Below are positions 1-7,395 of a DNA stretch of 17,895 nucleotides, in pieces. The translations under genes and the position numbers were made by a program. The stretch covers positions 9,213 through 27,107 of the forward strand of contig DCUY01000048.1 in NCBI GenBank assembly GCA_002327905.1. Direction: 5' to 3'. Source of the stretch: Caldifarciminota bacterium UBA2202 (GTDB taxonomy: Bacteria > Hydrothermota > 32-111). Each line of letters begins with the position of its first letter. Position 1 is the stretch's first letter. The notes beneath the pieces were generated by a model that searched no databases, was not told the DNA's origin, and worked only from the letters and a program-made list of their open reading frames with translations.

Positions 1-135
1 CGGGGATGATGTGCGAATGAGCGCCGGGCTTCCTGCTACGCCAAACAAAGACGCGGCTAAGCGAAGTGTGCGAGCCGACGCTACTCTTGCGTGCCGCCAG
101 AAATTCTTGTCTTCGCATCTGAAAGCAAAGCAAAA
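1..135. other. GC-rich gene-free block, possible dispersed repeat
   Basis: No gene is supported here. Bases 1-100 contain 63 G or C, far above the AT-rich genes that fill the window, and the change is abrupt around position 100. Short inverted pairs are present: CGGCT at 54-58 with AGCCG at 73-77, GCGGC at 53-57 with GCCGC at 93-97, and GCGAAG at 61-66 with CTTCGC at 111-116. They cannot all form together, and none is followed by a T-run that would make a convincing terminator on the minus strand. The composition and position just beyond the last operon gene suggest a dispersed intergenic repeat or a piece of foreign DNA. This is inference; no second copy lies in the window. Confidence 0.4.
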
Positions 136-261
136 CTATTTTTTCTTTTTATCAGCTTTCTGTTCAGTTTTCAGCTTCTGTTTCCCGAACTTCGGACTCG
201 CAAATTTCTCAGTCACTGACTGTCTGTGAACAGATGTCTTCGATGTTCCTTTCCTTGGCAT
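136..261 (-). CDS. Small, very basic 41-residue protein of unknown function
   Basis: I do not recognise this protein. The ORF runs from ATG at 261 to TAG at 136. It is preceded by AAGGAG and a 5-base spacer, as good a ribosome-binding site as any in the window, and starts 36 bases after the BatA-like gene in the same direction. It encodes 41 residues beginning MPRKGTSKTSVHRQS and ending in KKKK. I count 12 Lys and 2 Arg against 3 acidic residues, so net charge is about +11. There is no membrane segment, signal peptide or Cys. Size and charge resemble small ribosome- or nucleic-acid-binding proteins such as bTHX, but I see no family motif. Reality as a gene rests on the strong SD, operon position and coherent composition. 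It could instead be a chance ORF. Confidence 0.6.
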   Translation of the reverse strand: MPRKGTSKTSVHRQSVTEKFASPKFGKQKLKTEQKADKKKK

Positions 262-297
262 TTTAGCTCCTTTTTCCCGAATAGATTGTTTTAAATA

Positions 298-1659
298 TCA
301 AGTAAATATTAAAATCAAAAGAAGAAGAGATGCGGCTATAAGAAAGACAAATGATATGTCTCTCTCTTTTACAGGCTCATAACCGGATACATGATCCGCG
401 CAAGGCATTGTGAGGTCACTTCTATACTCAAGTTCCGCGCTTATTATTTCACCTTTTGCTCCTGAAAGCTCGTTTATCATGTAATCCATCAAAACAACAA
501 ATGACGGTGTAAGGACAAAATTGGATTTTGAAGTGTCAATCGGCAGACCCACATAATAGACATCATTTGATTTTGACAAAAGCACCTCTCCGCTTTTGGA
601 TGCTATCAATGGTCTTCCTTTTGTTTCATAGAGAGATATGTATTCAAGGTTTCTGTTCATATCATCAATTGATAAATCAAATCCGTCATCAGTTGAAAAG
701 AGATCCGACTTCTTTGTCTTCCTCTCATTCTTATTTGAAAAGACAATACCTCTCTCTGTTTTTTCATTGACTGTTATCTCTATGTCGGAATTTTCACTGA
801 TAGGGATTTCAAGGGCTTTCAGCGCTCTTTGGATAAAAATATTCTTTGTTTTGTCACAGACAATGACCTGCGACAGAATAACCTCTTTTTCAAATTCAAT
901 TGAATCATAAAGGCAATTTACTGACACGAATTCATTGATCGGAGGCTTTATTTTATTCACTCCCTTTTTGAGTTTCACGACAGTTCCGCTTATCCGCCCT
1001 TCTTTGTCCTTAAAACTCACCTCAGAGAGAATCTCTGAAGAGCTGAACAGAGTTACAAATCCGCTTATGTCTGTAATAAGAACTTTGGGCGCGTTTCTCT
1101 TGACGATTATGTCCGTTTCAAGATTGAATCTCTTAAAACTCCTGTCTGTTATAAAAATAGATTTTACCGAATTTGATTTGTATGAAAAAAGAGTGTATGC
1201 GATATTCTTCACCGTTGTCTCTTTATCAGTCAATTTAGATTTGAATTCCTTGTTCTCCCGCAGAGGATATTCCGTCTTTTCATTATTTATATAAACATGT
1301 ATGTTTGAATAATTTTTCTTTTCTCCGAGGGAATCTATTATTGCGTTAATTTCGCCAGCAGATATATTCATATAGGGGGTTTTGTCGATAAAGACTGCAA
1401 GATGCTCATACTTGCCGGATTTCACATACGGCTTCGAAAGAAACAATATCGCGCATGACAGAATTGACAAGGACAATATTATCCTCAGAATCCTCAGAAT
1501 GAATGAACGAAAAAAGTGCTTTTCTTTCTTCTTCGAATAAAAGATTTTTGTAAACGGATATTCTGCGTTCTCTCTGAATTTTCTCAGAAAGAGAAGCAGA
1601 AAAAAGACAATAGGAAGAAGATAAAAGAGAAAAAGAAATTCATTGCTGAAGAATCTCAT
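298..1659 (-). CDS. BatA-like membrane protein with degenerate VWA domain
   Basis: A 453-residue protein of the aerotolerance/BatA group. The N-terminal BatA-type region has membrane segments at about residues 7-25 and 55-74, ending in LFLSKPYV, the usual lead into the VWA domain. The following strand, HLAVFIDKTPYMNI (86-99), sits where these proteins carry the metal-binding DxSxS motif. Here it reads D92-K-T-P-Y96, so the MIDAS is degenerate. A large extracytoplasmic region follows, with a stretch near 380-420 (YVGLPIDTSKSNFVLTPSF) typical of the C-terminal half of this family, then a final membrane helix at 432-453. Its ATG overlaps the TGA of the DUF58 gene (ATGA), implying translational coupling. 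In the known family, DUF58 and BatA proteins act with a MoxR AAA ATPase in envelope stress or complex assembly; no MoxR is seen here. Confidence 0.82.
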   Translation of the reverse strand: MRFFSNEFLFLFYLLPIVFFLLLFLRKFRENAEYPFTKIFYSKKKEKHFFRSFILRILRIILSLSILSCAILFLSKPYVKSGKYEHLAVFIDKTPYMNISAGEINAIIDSLGEKKNYSNIHVYINNEKTEYPLRENKEFKSKLTDKETTVKNIAYTLFSYKSNSVKSIFITDRSFKRFNLETDIIVKRNAPKVLITDISGFVTLFSSSEILSEVSFKDKEGRISGTVVKLKKGVNKIKPPINEFVSVNCLYDSIEFEKEVILSQVIVCDKTKNIFIQRALKALEIPISENSDIEITVNEKTERGIVFSNKNERKTKKSDLFSTDDGFDLSIDDMNRNLEYISLYETKGRPLIASKSGEVLLSKSNDVYYVGLPIDTSKSNFVLTPSFVVLMDYMINELSGAKGEIISAELEYRSDLTMPCADHVSGYEPVKERDISFVFLIAASLLLLILIFT

Positions 1660-2510
1660 TTTGACCTTCTTCTGAAAAACCCGGTGAGAGGGGCATTAAA
1701 TCCGTCTTCAATATAAACAAAATTGTAATCTATCCCCTTTTTCATTGAGAGCTCCCTTATGTCATTGTTTCTCGATTTTATTGATTCTATTCTCTCTCTG
1801 TAATCTCCGCCGAATATTATATTGTTCGTCTCCATATCCTTTAACGACGCCTTGTCGAGAATCTCCCTGCTCTCCTCTTTTCTGCTTGAAAGATGAAAAA
1901 GAATCACATCGTTTTTCTTTATCCTCATCCCGCTTAAAGCATCTATAATCTTCTCATAGTCGTCGCCCAAATCGGAAATAAGTATTATAAACGAAGATTC
2001 CTTCGTCTTCTCAAATATCCTCTCAAGAGCGCTGTTTATATTTGTCTCTCCCTTTGCCTCTCTTGATGAAATGTCCCGCGCTGCTTCCAATATTGATTTT
2101 CTTCCTGCGCCGGCTCTCTTCAGAATATGCAGAGTATCTGAAAAGACTGCGTATGTGAATGAATCATTCTGTTTGGAGCATATATAAGAAAAAAGAAACG
2201 CAAGAGTCTTTGCATATTCAAATTTCCCTGCGTAATTCATTGAGCCGCTTGAATCAAGAAGAAGCACCATTTCGGCATTTGTCTCGTCATCACTCTCTTT
2301 CACATATATTTTTCCGCTCCGCAGATACGCCTTCCAGTCGATTCTGTTGAAATCGTCTCCCAAGACATATTCCCTGTATTGAGAAAATTCCGCAGATGCC
2401 CCCTTGTAAGGAACATTATGTATGCCTGCAAAGAATCCCTTTAAGATAAGCTTCGACCTGAGAAACAGGTCGGGAATCTCAAGTATCTCAAGATTCTTCT
2501 CTTTACTCAT
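1656..2510 (-). CDS. DUF58 domain protein (MoxR/Bat cluster type)
   Basis: A 284-residue cytoplasmic protein. The DUF58 signature lies at about residues 41-72 (EFSQYREYVLGDDFNRIDWK and the following AYLRSGKIYVKE), the hallmark of the family. It leads into a VWA-like fold with an intact metal site: DSSGSM at 86-91, Thr156 in GETNI and Asp180 in LISDLGD. There are no membrane segments, so it is the short cytoplasmic form. DUF58 proteins are normally encoded directly after a MoxR-type AAA ATPase and before BatA-like membrane VWA proteins. Here the BatA-like gene follows with a 4-base ATGA overlap, but the preceding gene is a membrane glycosyltransferase, overlapped by 8 bases. The start has only a weak SD (AAGAG), fitting translational coupling. 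Family assignment is secure; the cellular role is not. Confidence 0.92.
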   Translation of the reverse strand: MSKEKNLEILEIPDLFLRSKLILKGFFAGIHNVPYKGASAEFSQYREYVLGDDFNRIDWKAYLRSGKIYVKESDDETNAEMVLLLDSSGSMNYAGKFEYAKTLAFLFSYICSKQNDSFTYAVFSDTLHILKRAGAGRKSILEAARDISSREAKGETNINSALERIFEKTKESSFIILISDLGDDYEKIIDALSGMRIKKNDVILFHLSSRKEESREILDKASLKDMETNNIIFGGDYRERIESIKSRNNDIRELSMKKGIDYNFVYIEDGFNAPLTGFFRRRSK

Positions 2511-4026
2511 TGATTCTCTTCAAAACTCTGAATTTTTGATTTTGAATGTATGTTTCAAAATTCGGATTCAATACGCTTTGAAGAATCGAGTCACTCTCTT
2601 CGAAAATAAAGTAGTATTCAATTTTATTTTCATCTATCTCCGCCTTGAATTCATCAGAGGATATGTTCCGTCCGAATGCTCCATAATAAGAACAATTGAG
2701 ATAAAAAGAGAGAATCGTCATATAACCCCGGTTTGAATCTGATGCAGTATTTCCGCTTATCCCGTATTGCTTCAATTCCTGATACGAATCGTATATGTCT
2801 TTATTGGCATTCATATCACTGTAAATATTTTTTGCAGGCATTAAAAGAAATGTTGCAAGGACAAAGAGAAGCGCTATATTTCTGTGCTTTATGTTTTTAA
2901 CAAGAATATTCAGAAGAAGAACAGACAATGCTATAAGCAGAAAATAATTCACCCATAAATATCTTTGCTCAAATGCAATCATCAGATATCCCGCGCCGGA
3001 ATAAAATACTGCCGCAATTAAATATGCAATGATTCTTCTTCTTCTTTTTTTGAAGAAAAAGAGAAGAGCTCCGGCAAAGATTAAAAGAGAGAGGTATGAG
3101 AATGAGTTCATCAAATCAAAATACCAAGGAATATTCTTCCTTAAAAGCTTTAATTGATGCGTGAAACTCTCTTTTGAGTCGATAGGGCTCCATGACTCAT
3201 TGTAAACAAGAGAAGGGTCATCCCAATTGCTTGTGCTCATGCTGTCAGGAAGCGGGAGAGCATGAATATACGGCTCTCTTATCTTCTCCTCGTCAGGACC
3301 GTAGCATGCGTAATTGTATTTTCCAGTAGTCCCCACAGTAATTGTGTGATACTTCATGCTTATAGGAATTATCCACATAAGAGAGAGAAGAATAAATAGA
3401 ATCATTGTCACTAAGTATTTTAGCGCAACGCTCTTTTTCTCTCTTCTTCTGATAAACTCAATTATTGCCATAGTCGTAAAATGGGCGAGAAAAAAGAAGA
3501 ATCCGTAAGTCTTTGAAATGTAAAGCAGAAATCCTATCACAGCCGCCTTTATAATAAAATTTCTCTCCTCAAATACATCTTCTCGCAGAGCGAACGAGAG
3601 GTAAGCGAGGATTAGAGAGGCTGTCAGTAGGTCTGAGGAAGCTATTGTCAGAGAAAAATAGAGCACACCTATTACTGCGGTGTATAGAGATATAATAATC
3701 TGAAAAAACTCAAATTTGAGAGCTTTGAGGACTCCGTAAAAATTATACAGAGCAAAGAGTCCTATGAAGAGCGAGAGCATTTTGAAAGAGAATACCGGGT
3801 TTTTAAATATAAATATGAATATTGTAAGAAGCCATGATATCAACGGAGGCCAGTAGCCGTTCACTGCCAAAGAGAATTCTCCATGCAGATATTTCAAGGA
3901 AATGTTTATGAGGGATATCGAATCTGGATTTATCTGATGTTTGAAAAACGGAAGAAACAGCATGAACAGAGCAATGTATAAAAAGGGAACAGAGGCAAGG
4001 AATAATATCTCATTTCTTTTTTTCAT
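2503..4026 (-). CDS. Polytopic GT-C-like membrane glycosyltransferase
   Basis: A 507-residue integral membrane protein with about eleven hydrophobic segments, roughly at residues 7-27, 62-78, 82-100, 107-130, 132-147, 158-192 (probably two), 201-222, 309-326, 331-351, 357-375 and 384-397. After the first helix comes NPDSISLINISLKYLHGEF with Asp35, then NGYWPPLISWLL. This layout, a first outer loop with an acidic residue and a Gly-Tyr-x-Pro-Pro element, is typical of GT39/ArnT-like GT-C enzymes, which use polyprenyl-phosphate sugars on the outer face of the membrane. EQRYLWVNYFLL (353-364) also matches a conserved family stretch. About 110 C-terminal residues look soluble. The SD is strong (GGAGGAG, 4 bases before ATG), and the gene overlaps the oxidoreductase gene by 17 bases. 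The upstream DPM1-like GT2 is a natural partner supplying the lipid-linked donor. Exact sugar and acceptor are unknown. Confidence 0.75.
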   Translation of the reverse strand: MKKRNEILFLASVPFLYIALFMLFLPFFKHQINPDSISLINISLKYLHGEFSLAVNGYWPPLISWLLTIFIFIFKNPVFSFKMLSLFIGLFALYNFYGVLKALKFEFFQIIISLYTAVIGVLYFSLTIASSDLLTASLILAYLSFALREDVFEERNFIIKAAVIGFLLYISKTYGFFFFLAHFTTMAIIEFIRRREKKSVALKYLVTMILFILLSLMWIIPISMKYHTITVGTTGKYNYACYGPDEEKIREPYIHALPLPDSMSTSNWDDPSLVYNESWSPIDSKESFTHQLKLLRKNIPWYFDLMNSFSYLSLLIFAGALLFFFKKRRRRIIAYLIAAVFYSGAGYLMIAFEQRYLWVNYFLLIALSVLLLNILVKNIKHRNIALLFVLATFLLMPAKNIYSDMNANKDIYDSYQELKQYGISGNTASDSNRGYMTILSFYLNCSYYGAFGRNISSDEFKAEIDENKIEYYFIFEESDSILQSVLNPNFETYIQNQKFRVLKRINE

Positions 4027-5587
4027 GATACTCCTCCTCCGTATTTATGCTCCATATCTTTTCTTTATCTCTGAAATCATTTTGAATTGATTCAACAGCC
4101 GCCTTTGCGGAGAGCATAGAGTGGTCCATGTTATTGTATCTGTGCATCCCGTTTCTTCCTATAAGATATAGGTTTTCAATTGTCAATGACCAATCCTTTA
4201 TCTTATAAAGGTCTCCGTATGTTCCGAAATACGCAGGATATGCCTTCTCCATTCTCAGAATGGTTGCATCAATAACATTCTCTCTGTTTATAAACCCTAT
4301 CTTCTCCATCTCTGATAGTGCAAACTCCACCATCTCTTTATCTGATTTCAAGCTTAACTCATCATTCTCGGATGTGAAATACTCAAGTCCTATCCAGACA
4401 TTATTAAGATCATTTACAAGATACGGACTCCAATTATTGAAGATCTGCACTCTTCCCACTTTGACATCCCTCTCCTGAATGTAAATCCAATTGTCCGGTA
4501 TTATTCCGTTCAGTGTTAAAAGATCCGTCTTGTTTTTTATTGCGAGTCTCTTTAGCAGAAGCCCCACAGTAATGAAATCCCTGTATCCAAGCCCGTCAGC
4601 CACTCTTTTAATTTCACTCTCAACAGGAGGATTGACGGATTTAATAAGATCTTTAATAGGCATTGTTGATATCAGAACATCGCATTCAATCTCTCTCTCC
4701 TGATTATTATTTCGGTCAATAATCTTTATGCTCTTCACTCTATTATTTAAAATTTCTATTCCCTTTACTTCAGTATTCATAAAAATATTCACTCCGCCTT
4801 TCTTTGCCTCCTCTGCAACATTCTCCCACAATTGCCCGGGTCCGAGCTTAGGATATAAAAATTGCTCTATCAGGCTCGTCTCCGTATTCTTTTGGCTTAT
4901 GTCCTGCGTCTTTGAAAATACTTTCTTCACGGAATGAATAATCGCCTTTGTAATATCAAGGCCCTTCACTCTCTGCGCTCCCCATTCAGGAGTGATTTCA
5001 GTGCATTTTGCTCCCCACACTTTTTCTGTGTAATCCTTGAAAAATGTCTCGTACAGCTCTTTTCCGAATCTGTTTATGAAGAAATCTTCAAGAGATTTTT
5101 CTTTTTTTATAGGATGTATCTTTATTGCAATATAAGTCATTCCTATTTTAAATATTCTTGCAATTCCAAGATTCTTTATTGTATTCATATTGAGAGAGAC
5201 GGGATAATCGAAAAATGATCTCAGATAAAATATTCTTGAAAGGCGGTTTCTTATCAGAAGTACTTTATCCTCTTTTTCCGGGTCAGGAGCATTCTTCTCC
5301 TCCGACAAATTTATCTTTCTGTTGAGAAGCGCGTCATCCTTTGAAGGGCGCCCCTGAATTGGAAATTTCGATCTCCAGAAATCCATCACCCAATCCGATT
5401 TTGAGAAGAATCTGTGTCCGCCAATATCTATTCTGTTTCCTTTATAATTGACTGTCTTTGCTATTCCTCCGAGCATGCCGCTCTTTTCAAAGAGAAAAAC
5501 TTCATACAATTTATCTTTTGATAGTAGATTTGCAGCAGTAAGACCTGCTGGTCCGCCTCCGATGATGATTATTTTTTTTCTTTCCAT
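4010..5587 (-). CDS. FAD-dependent oxidoreductase, HemY/UDP-galactopyranose-mutase-like
   Basis: A 525-residue flavoprotein. The N-terminus, KKIIIIGGGPAGLTAANLL, is a clear FAD-binding Rossmann motif (GGGPAG at 10-15, acidic Glu34 at the end of the second strand). It is followed by GGHRFF (56-61) and, near the C-terminus, LYLIGRNGMHRYNNMDHSM, the second FAD-contacting segment of this family. Relatives are annotated as protoporphyrinogen-oxidase-like or amine-oxidase-like proteins and commonly sit in polysaccharide clusters. Haem synthesis is unlikely because no haem gene is nearby. A flavin-dependent change to a sugar, or a polyprenyl-lipid redox step, is more plausible but unproven. I chose ATG at 5587 because AAGGGAG lies 4 bases upstream and the family motif begins at once. 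The reading frame stays open to a TTG at 5635, which would overlap the methyltransferase gene. The 3' end overlaps the GT-C gene. Confidence 0.85.
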   Translation of the reverse strand: MERKKIIIIGGGPAGLTAANLLSKDKLYEVFLFEKSGMLGGIAKTVNYKGNRIDIGGHRFFSKSDWVMDFWRSKFPIQGRPSKDDALLNRKINLSEEKNAPDPEKEDKVLLIRNRLSRIFYLRSFFDYPVSLNMNTIKNLGIARIFKIGMTYIAIKIHPIKKEKSLEDFFINRFGKELYETFFKDYTEKVWGAKCTEITPEWGAQRVKGLDITKAIIHSVKKVFSKTQDISQKNTETSLIEQFLYPKLGPGQLWENVAEEAKKGGVNIFMNTEVKGIEILNNRVKSIKIIDRNNNQEREIECDVLISTMPIKDLIKSVNPPVESEIKRVADGLGYRDFITVGLLLKRLAIKNKTDLLTLNGIIPDNWIYIQERDVKVGRVQIFNNWSPYLVNDLNNVWIGLEYFTSENDELSLKSDKEMVEFALSEMEKIGFINRENVIDATILRMEKAYPAYFGTYGDLYKIKDWSLTIENLYLIGRNGMHRYNNMDHSMLSAKAAVESIQNDFRDKEKIWSINTEEEYHEKKK

Positions 5588-5591
5588 ACTG

Positions 5592-5598
5592 CTCCCTT
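5592..5598 (-). promoter_or_regulatory. Ribosome-binding site that fixes the oxidoreductase start
   Basis: AAGGGAG on the minus strand, 4 bases before the ATG at 5587. It lies between the methyltransferase stop (5607) and that ATG. It supports the shorter oxidoreductase protein over the in-frame TTG at 5635. Confidence 0.7.
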
Positions 5599-5606
5599 TG
5601 TGAAAA

Positions 5607-6335
5607 TTATTTTGTATCAGAGATTTTTCTCGCAACTGTGAGCAAAGAAAAACCGACAGGCATTATGCCTGAATAAGTCAGGATTGATTCGACCCGTAAA
5701 ACAATATCCCCTACCAAATTCACCTTTTCCCCCACATGGGATACATCAGATTTTTTTCTGAAGCTGTCAAGCTGTGATATCATCGTGCGTGAAAAGGCAC
5801 CCGGAAGAAAAAATATTCCGTTCCAAAAAACCATCTCTATTATTTCAAATTTGCTACCTAACATTCTTTTTATTTCAAGTCTTGAATATCTGTGCCCTGT
5901 CTCCACCGAAACGTCATGATATGAGTAAACAGAGTTTATTGCCGGAAGATTCATTATTAGCAATCCCGATTTTTTCAAGACTCTTGCATACTCCATGATT
6001 GATTGCTTCTCATTCACTCCGTCATGCTGAAGCACATCCATTGACAGCAGAACATCGAATGCAGAGTCTTTTGCCGGAATCTCATTAACGCTTCCATTGA
6101 TTTTCAGATCGCAGTTTTCACCGCACAGAATCAAGCCGTTGAAGCTAATGTCCATTCCAATTCCGTCTTTGAAATCGTAAATGTCTCTTCCTGTGCCGCA
6201 TCCCGAATCAAAAACCTTCAAATAATCTTTTCCTTTATACTTCTCTACATAGTGCTTTATCAGGCGTCTTTTGTGGACAAACCAAAAATGTCCGTCCTCA
6301 ACTTCTTTCATTGAAATGAATTCTCTGTCATTCAT
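5607..6335 (-). CDS. Class I SAM-dependent methyltransferase
   Basis: A 242-residue cytoplasmic methyltransferase. The N-terminus has the EDGHFWFVHKRR element (13-24), common in methyltransferases of glycan clusters. Motif I for SAM binding is VFDSGCGTGRD (41-51), followed by GIGMDIS (58-64) and a motif-IV-like FDVLLSMDVLQH (93-104). A second family stretch, YHDVSVETGHRYSRLEI (139-155), is also typical of this sugar- or lipid-associated group. It probably methylates a sugar nucleotide, a lipid-linked sugar or a related precursor. The gene begins 8 bases inside the end of the aminotransferase gene. No good SD is visible, so translation is probably coupled. The substrate cannot be named from sequence. 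Confidence 0.85.
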   Translation of the reverse strand: MNDREFISMKEVEDGHFWFVHKRRLIKHYVEKYKGKDYLKVFDSGCGTGRDIYDFKDGIGMDISFNGLILCGENCDLKINGSVNEIPAKDSAFDVLLSMDVLQHDGVNEKQSIMEYARVLKKSGLLIMNLPAINSVYSYHDVSVETGHRYSRLEIKRMLGSKFEIIEMVFWNGIFFLPGAFSRTMISQLDSFRKKSDVSHVGEKVNLVGDIVLRVESILTYSGIMPVGFSLLTVARKISDTK

Positions 6336-7395
6336 AATTATTCAAAACTTTTATAATATGGTCCGCTTCCCCATCCTCAAGTTCGCTGAAAGACGGTATT
6401 GTCAATTCTCTTTTAGCGAGACTCTCGGAGACAGGAAGAGATATATCCTGTGAAAAATATTCCTGTTTGTGAAGAGGATAAGGATAGTGCACTGCCGACA
6501 TTATTCCATTCTGTTCAAGATAATCCTTCAGTCTGTCCCTCTCCTCGCAGAATATGGGCATCAGATGCCCGTTTGATGTCTCAAAATACCTTTCTCCCAA
6601 AAGTGTTATTTTCGGATTCTTTATCATTGTTCTGTATTTTTTAAGTATCTCTCTTCTTCTTTCATTCTTCCTTTTTATGCTCTTCATCTTTACAAGCAGT
6701 ATCACTGCCTGAATATCATCAAGACGGGAATTTATGCCCTCTGTCTGCGCAGAGTAAATCTTCGTCTGACCGTAATTGCGCATCTTCAATATCTTTTCAT
6801 ACATTTTTTTATCGTCTGTCGCCACCATTCCTCCGTCTCCGAATCCTCCAAGATTCTTTGTCGGATAAAAAGAGTATGCTGAAAAAATTCCGAATCCTCC
6901 TGTGTGAATCTTTCCCGCAAAGGTTCCGATTGACTGCGAACAATCTTCCACGAGAGGTATATTCTTCTCATCGCATATAATTTTCAGCTCTTCTGCTCTC
7001 TCCGCCTGTCCGTAGAGATGCACTGCAAGAATGGCATCCATATTCCGCGAGTCCTCTCTGACTTTTTTTATATCCAGAAGGCCGCTGTCGTCAAGTGCGT
7101 CAAAGAGAATCATTTCGGCATCTGCCATCTTTATTGCCTGTCCGCACGGAAGCGGATTTGACGCGCAAAGCCCTATCCTCTTAAGATTCAAAGCCCTGAA
7201 TGCAAGATAGAGGGCATCAGTCGCATTGCCCACTCCCACAGTATATTTTTTTCCTATGAAGCATGCAAATGATTCTTCAAATTCTTTGAGCCTATCTCCC
7301 AAAACATATCTTCCCTCTCTGATAAACTTGTCGATTTCAATTGAAATCTCATTCAGCTCTGCTGTGTCCCTGTTCAGACTGGAAATTGGAATCAT
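6328..7395 (-). CDS. DegT/DnrJ/EryC1-type sugar aminotransferase (PLP)
   Basis: A 355-residue PLP enzyme of the DegT/DnrJ/EryC1 family, which transfers an amino group to a keto-sugar nucleotide. The start IPISSLNRD and the segment VGVGNATDALYLAFRAL (53-69) match the cofactor-phosphate-binding region. EDCSQSIG (150-157) includes Asp151, which should contact the PLP ring nitrogen. SFYPTKNLGGFGDGG (175-189) places the Schiff-base lysine at Lys180. All key residues are present and length is close to the family norm. The segment near 79-95 (SNPLPCGQAIKMADAE) departs from the usual TFxATAEAI pattern. The start codon is in an ATGA overlap with the SDR gene, suggesting that both enzymes act on one sugar. 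A 4,6-dehydratase to make the keto sugar is not obvious in the window unless the SDR fills that role. Confidence 0.92.
   Translation of the reverse strand: MIPISSLNRDTAELNEISIEIDKFIREGRYVLGDRLKEFEESFACFIGKKYTVGVGNATDALYLAFRALNLKRIGLCASNPLPCGQAIKMADAEMILFDALDDSGLLDIKKVREDSRNMDAILAVHLYGQAERAEELKIICDEKNIPLVEDCSQSIGTFAGKIHTGGFGIFSAYSFYPTKNLGGFGDGGMVATDDKKMYEKILKMRNYGQTKIYSAQTEGINSRLDDIQAVILLVKMKSIKRKNERRREILKKYRTMIKNPKITLLGERYFETSNGHLMPIFCEERDRLKDYLEQNGIMSAVHYPYPLHKQEYFSQDISLPVSESLAKRELTIPSFSELEDGEADHIIKVLNNYE

Noticed and set aside
11..229. Plus-strand 72-codon open frame at the left edge
   Set aside because: It crosses the GC-rich block and lies antisense to the small basic gene, which has a far better SD and coherent composition.
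5588..5635. Longer oxidoreductase starting at TTG 5635
   Set aside because: Its extra 16 residues lie mostly inside the methyltransferase gene and in front of a good SD-ATG pair at 5587.
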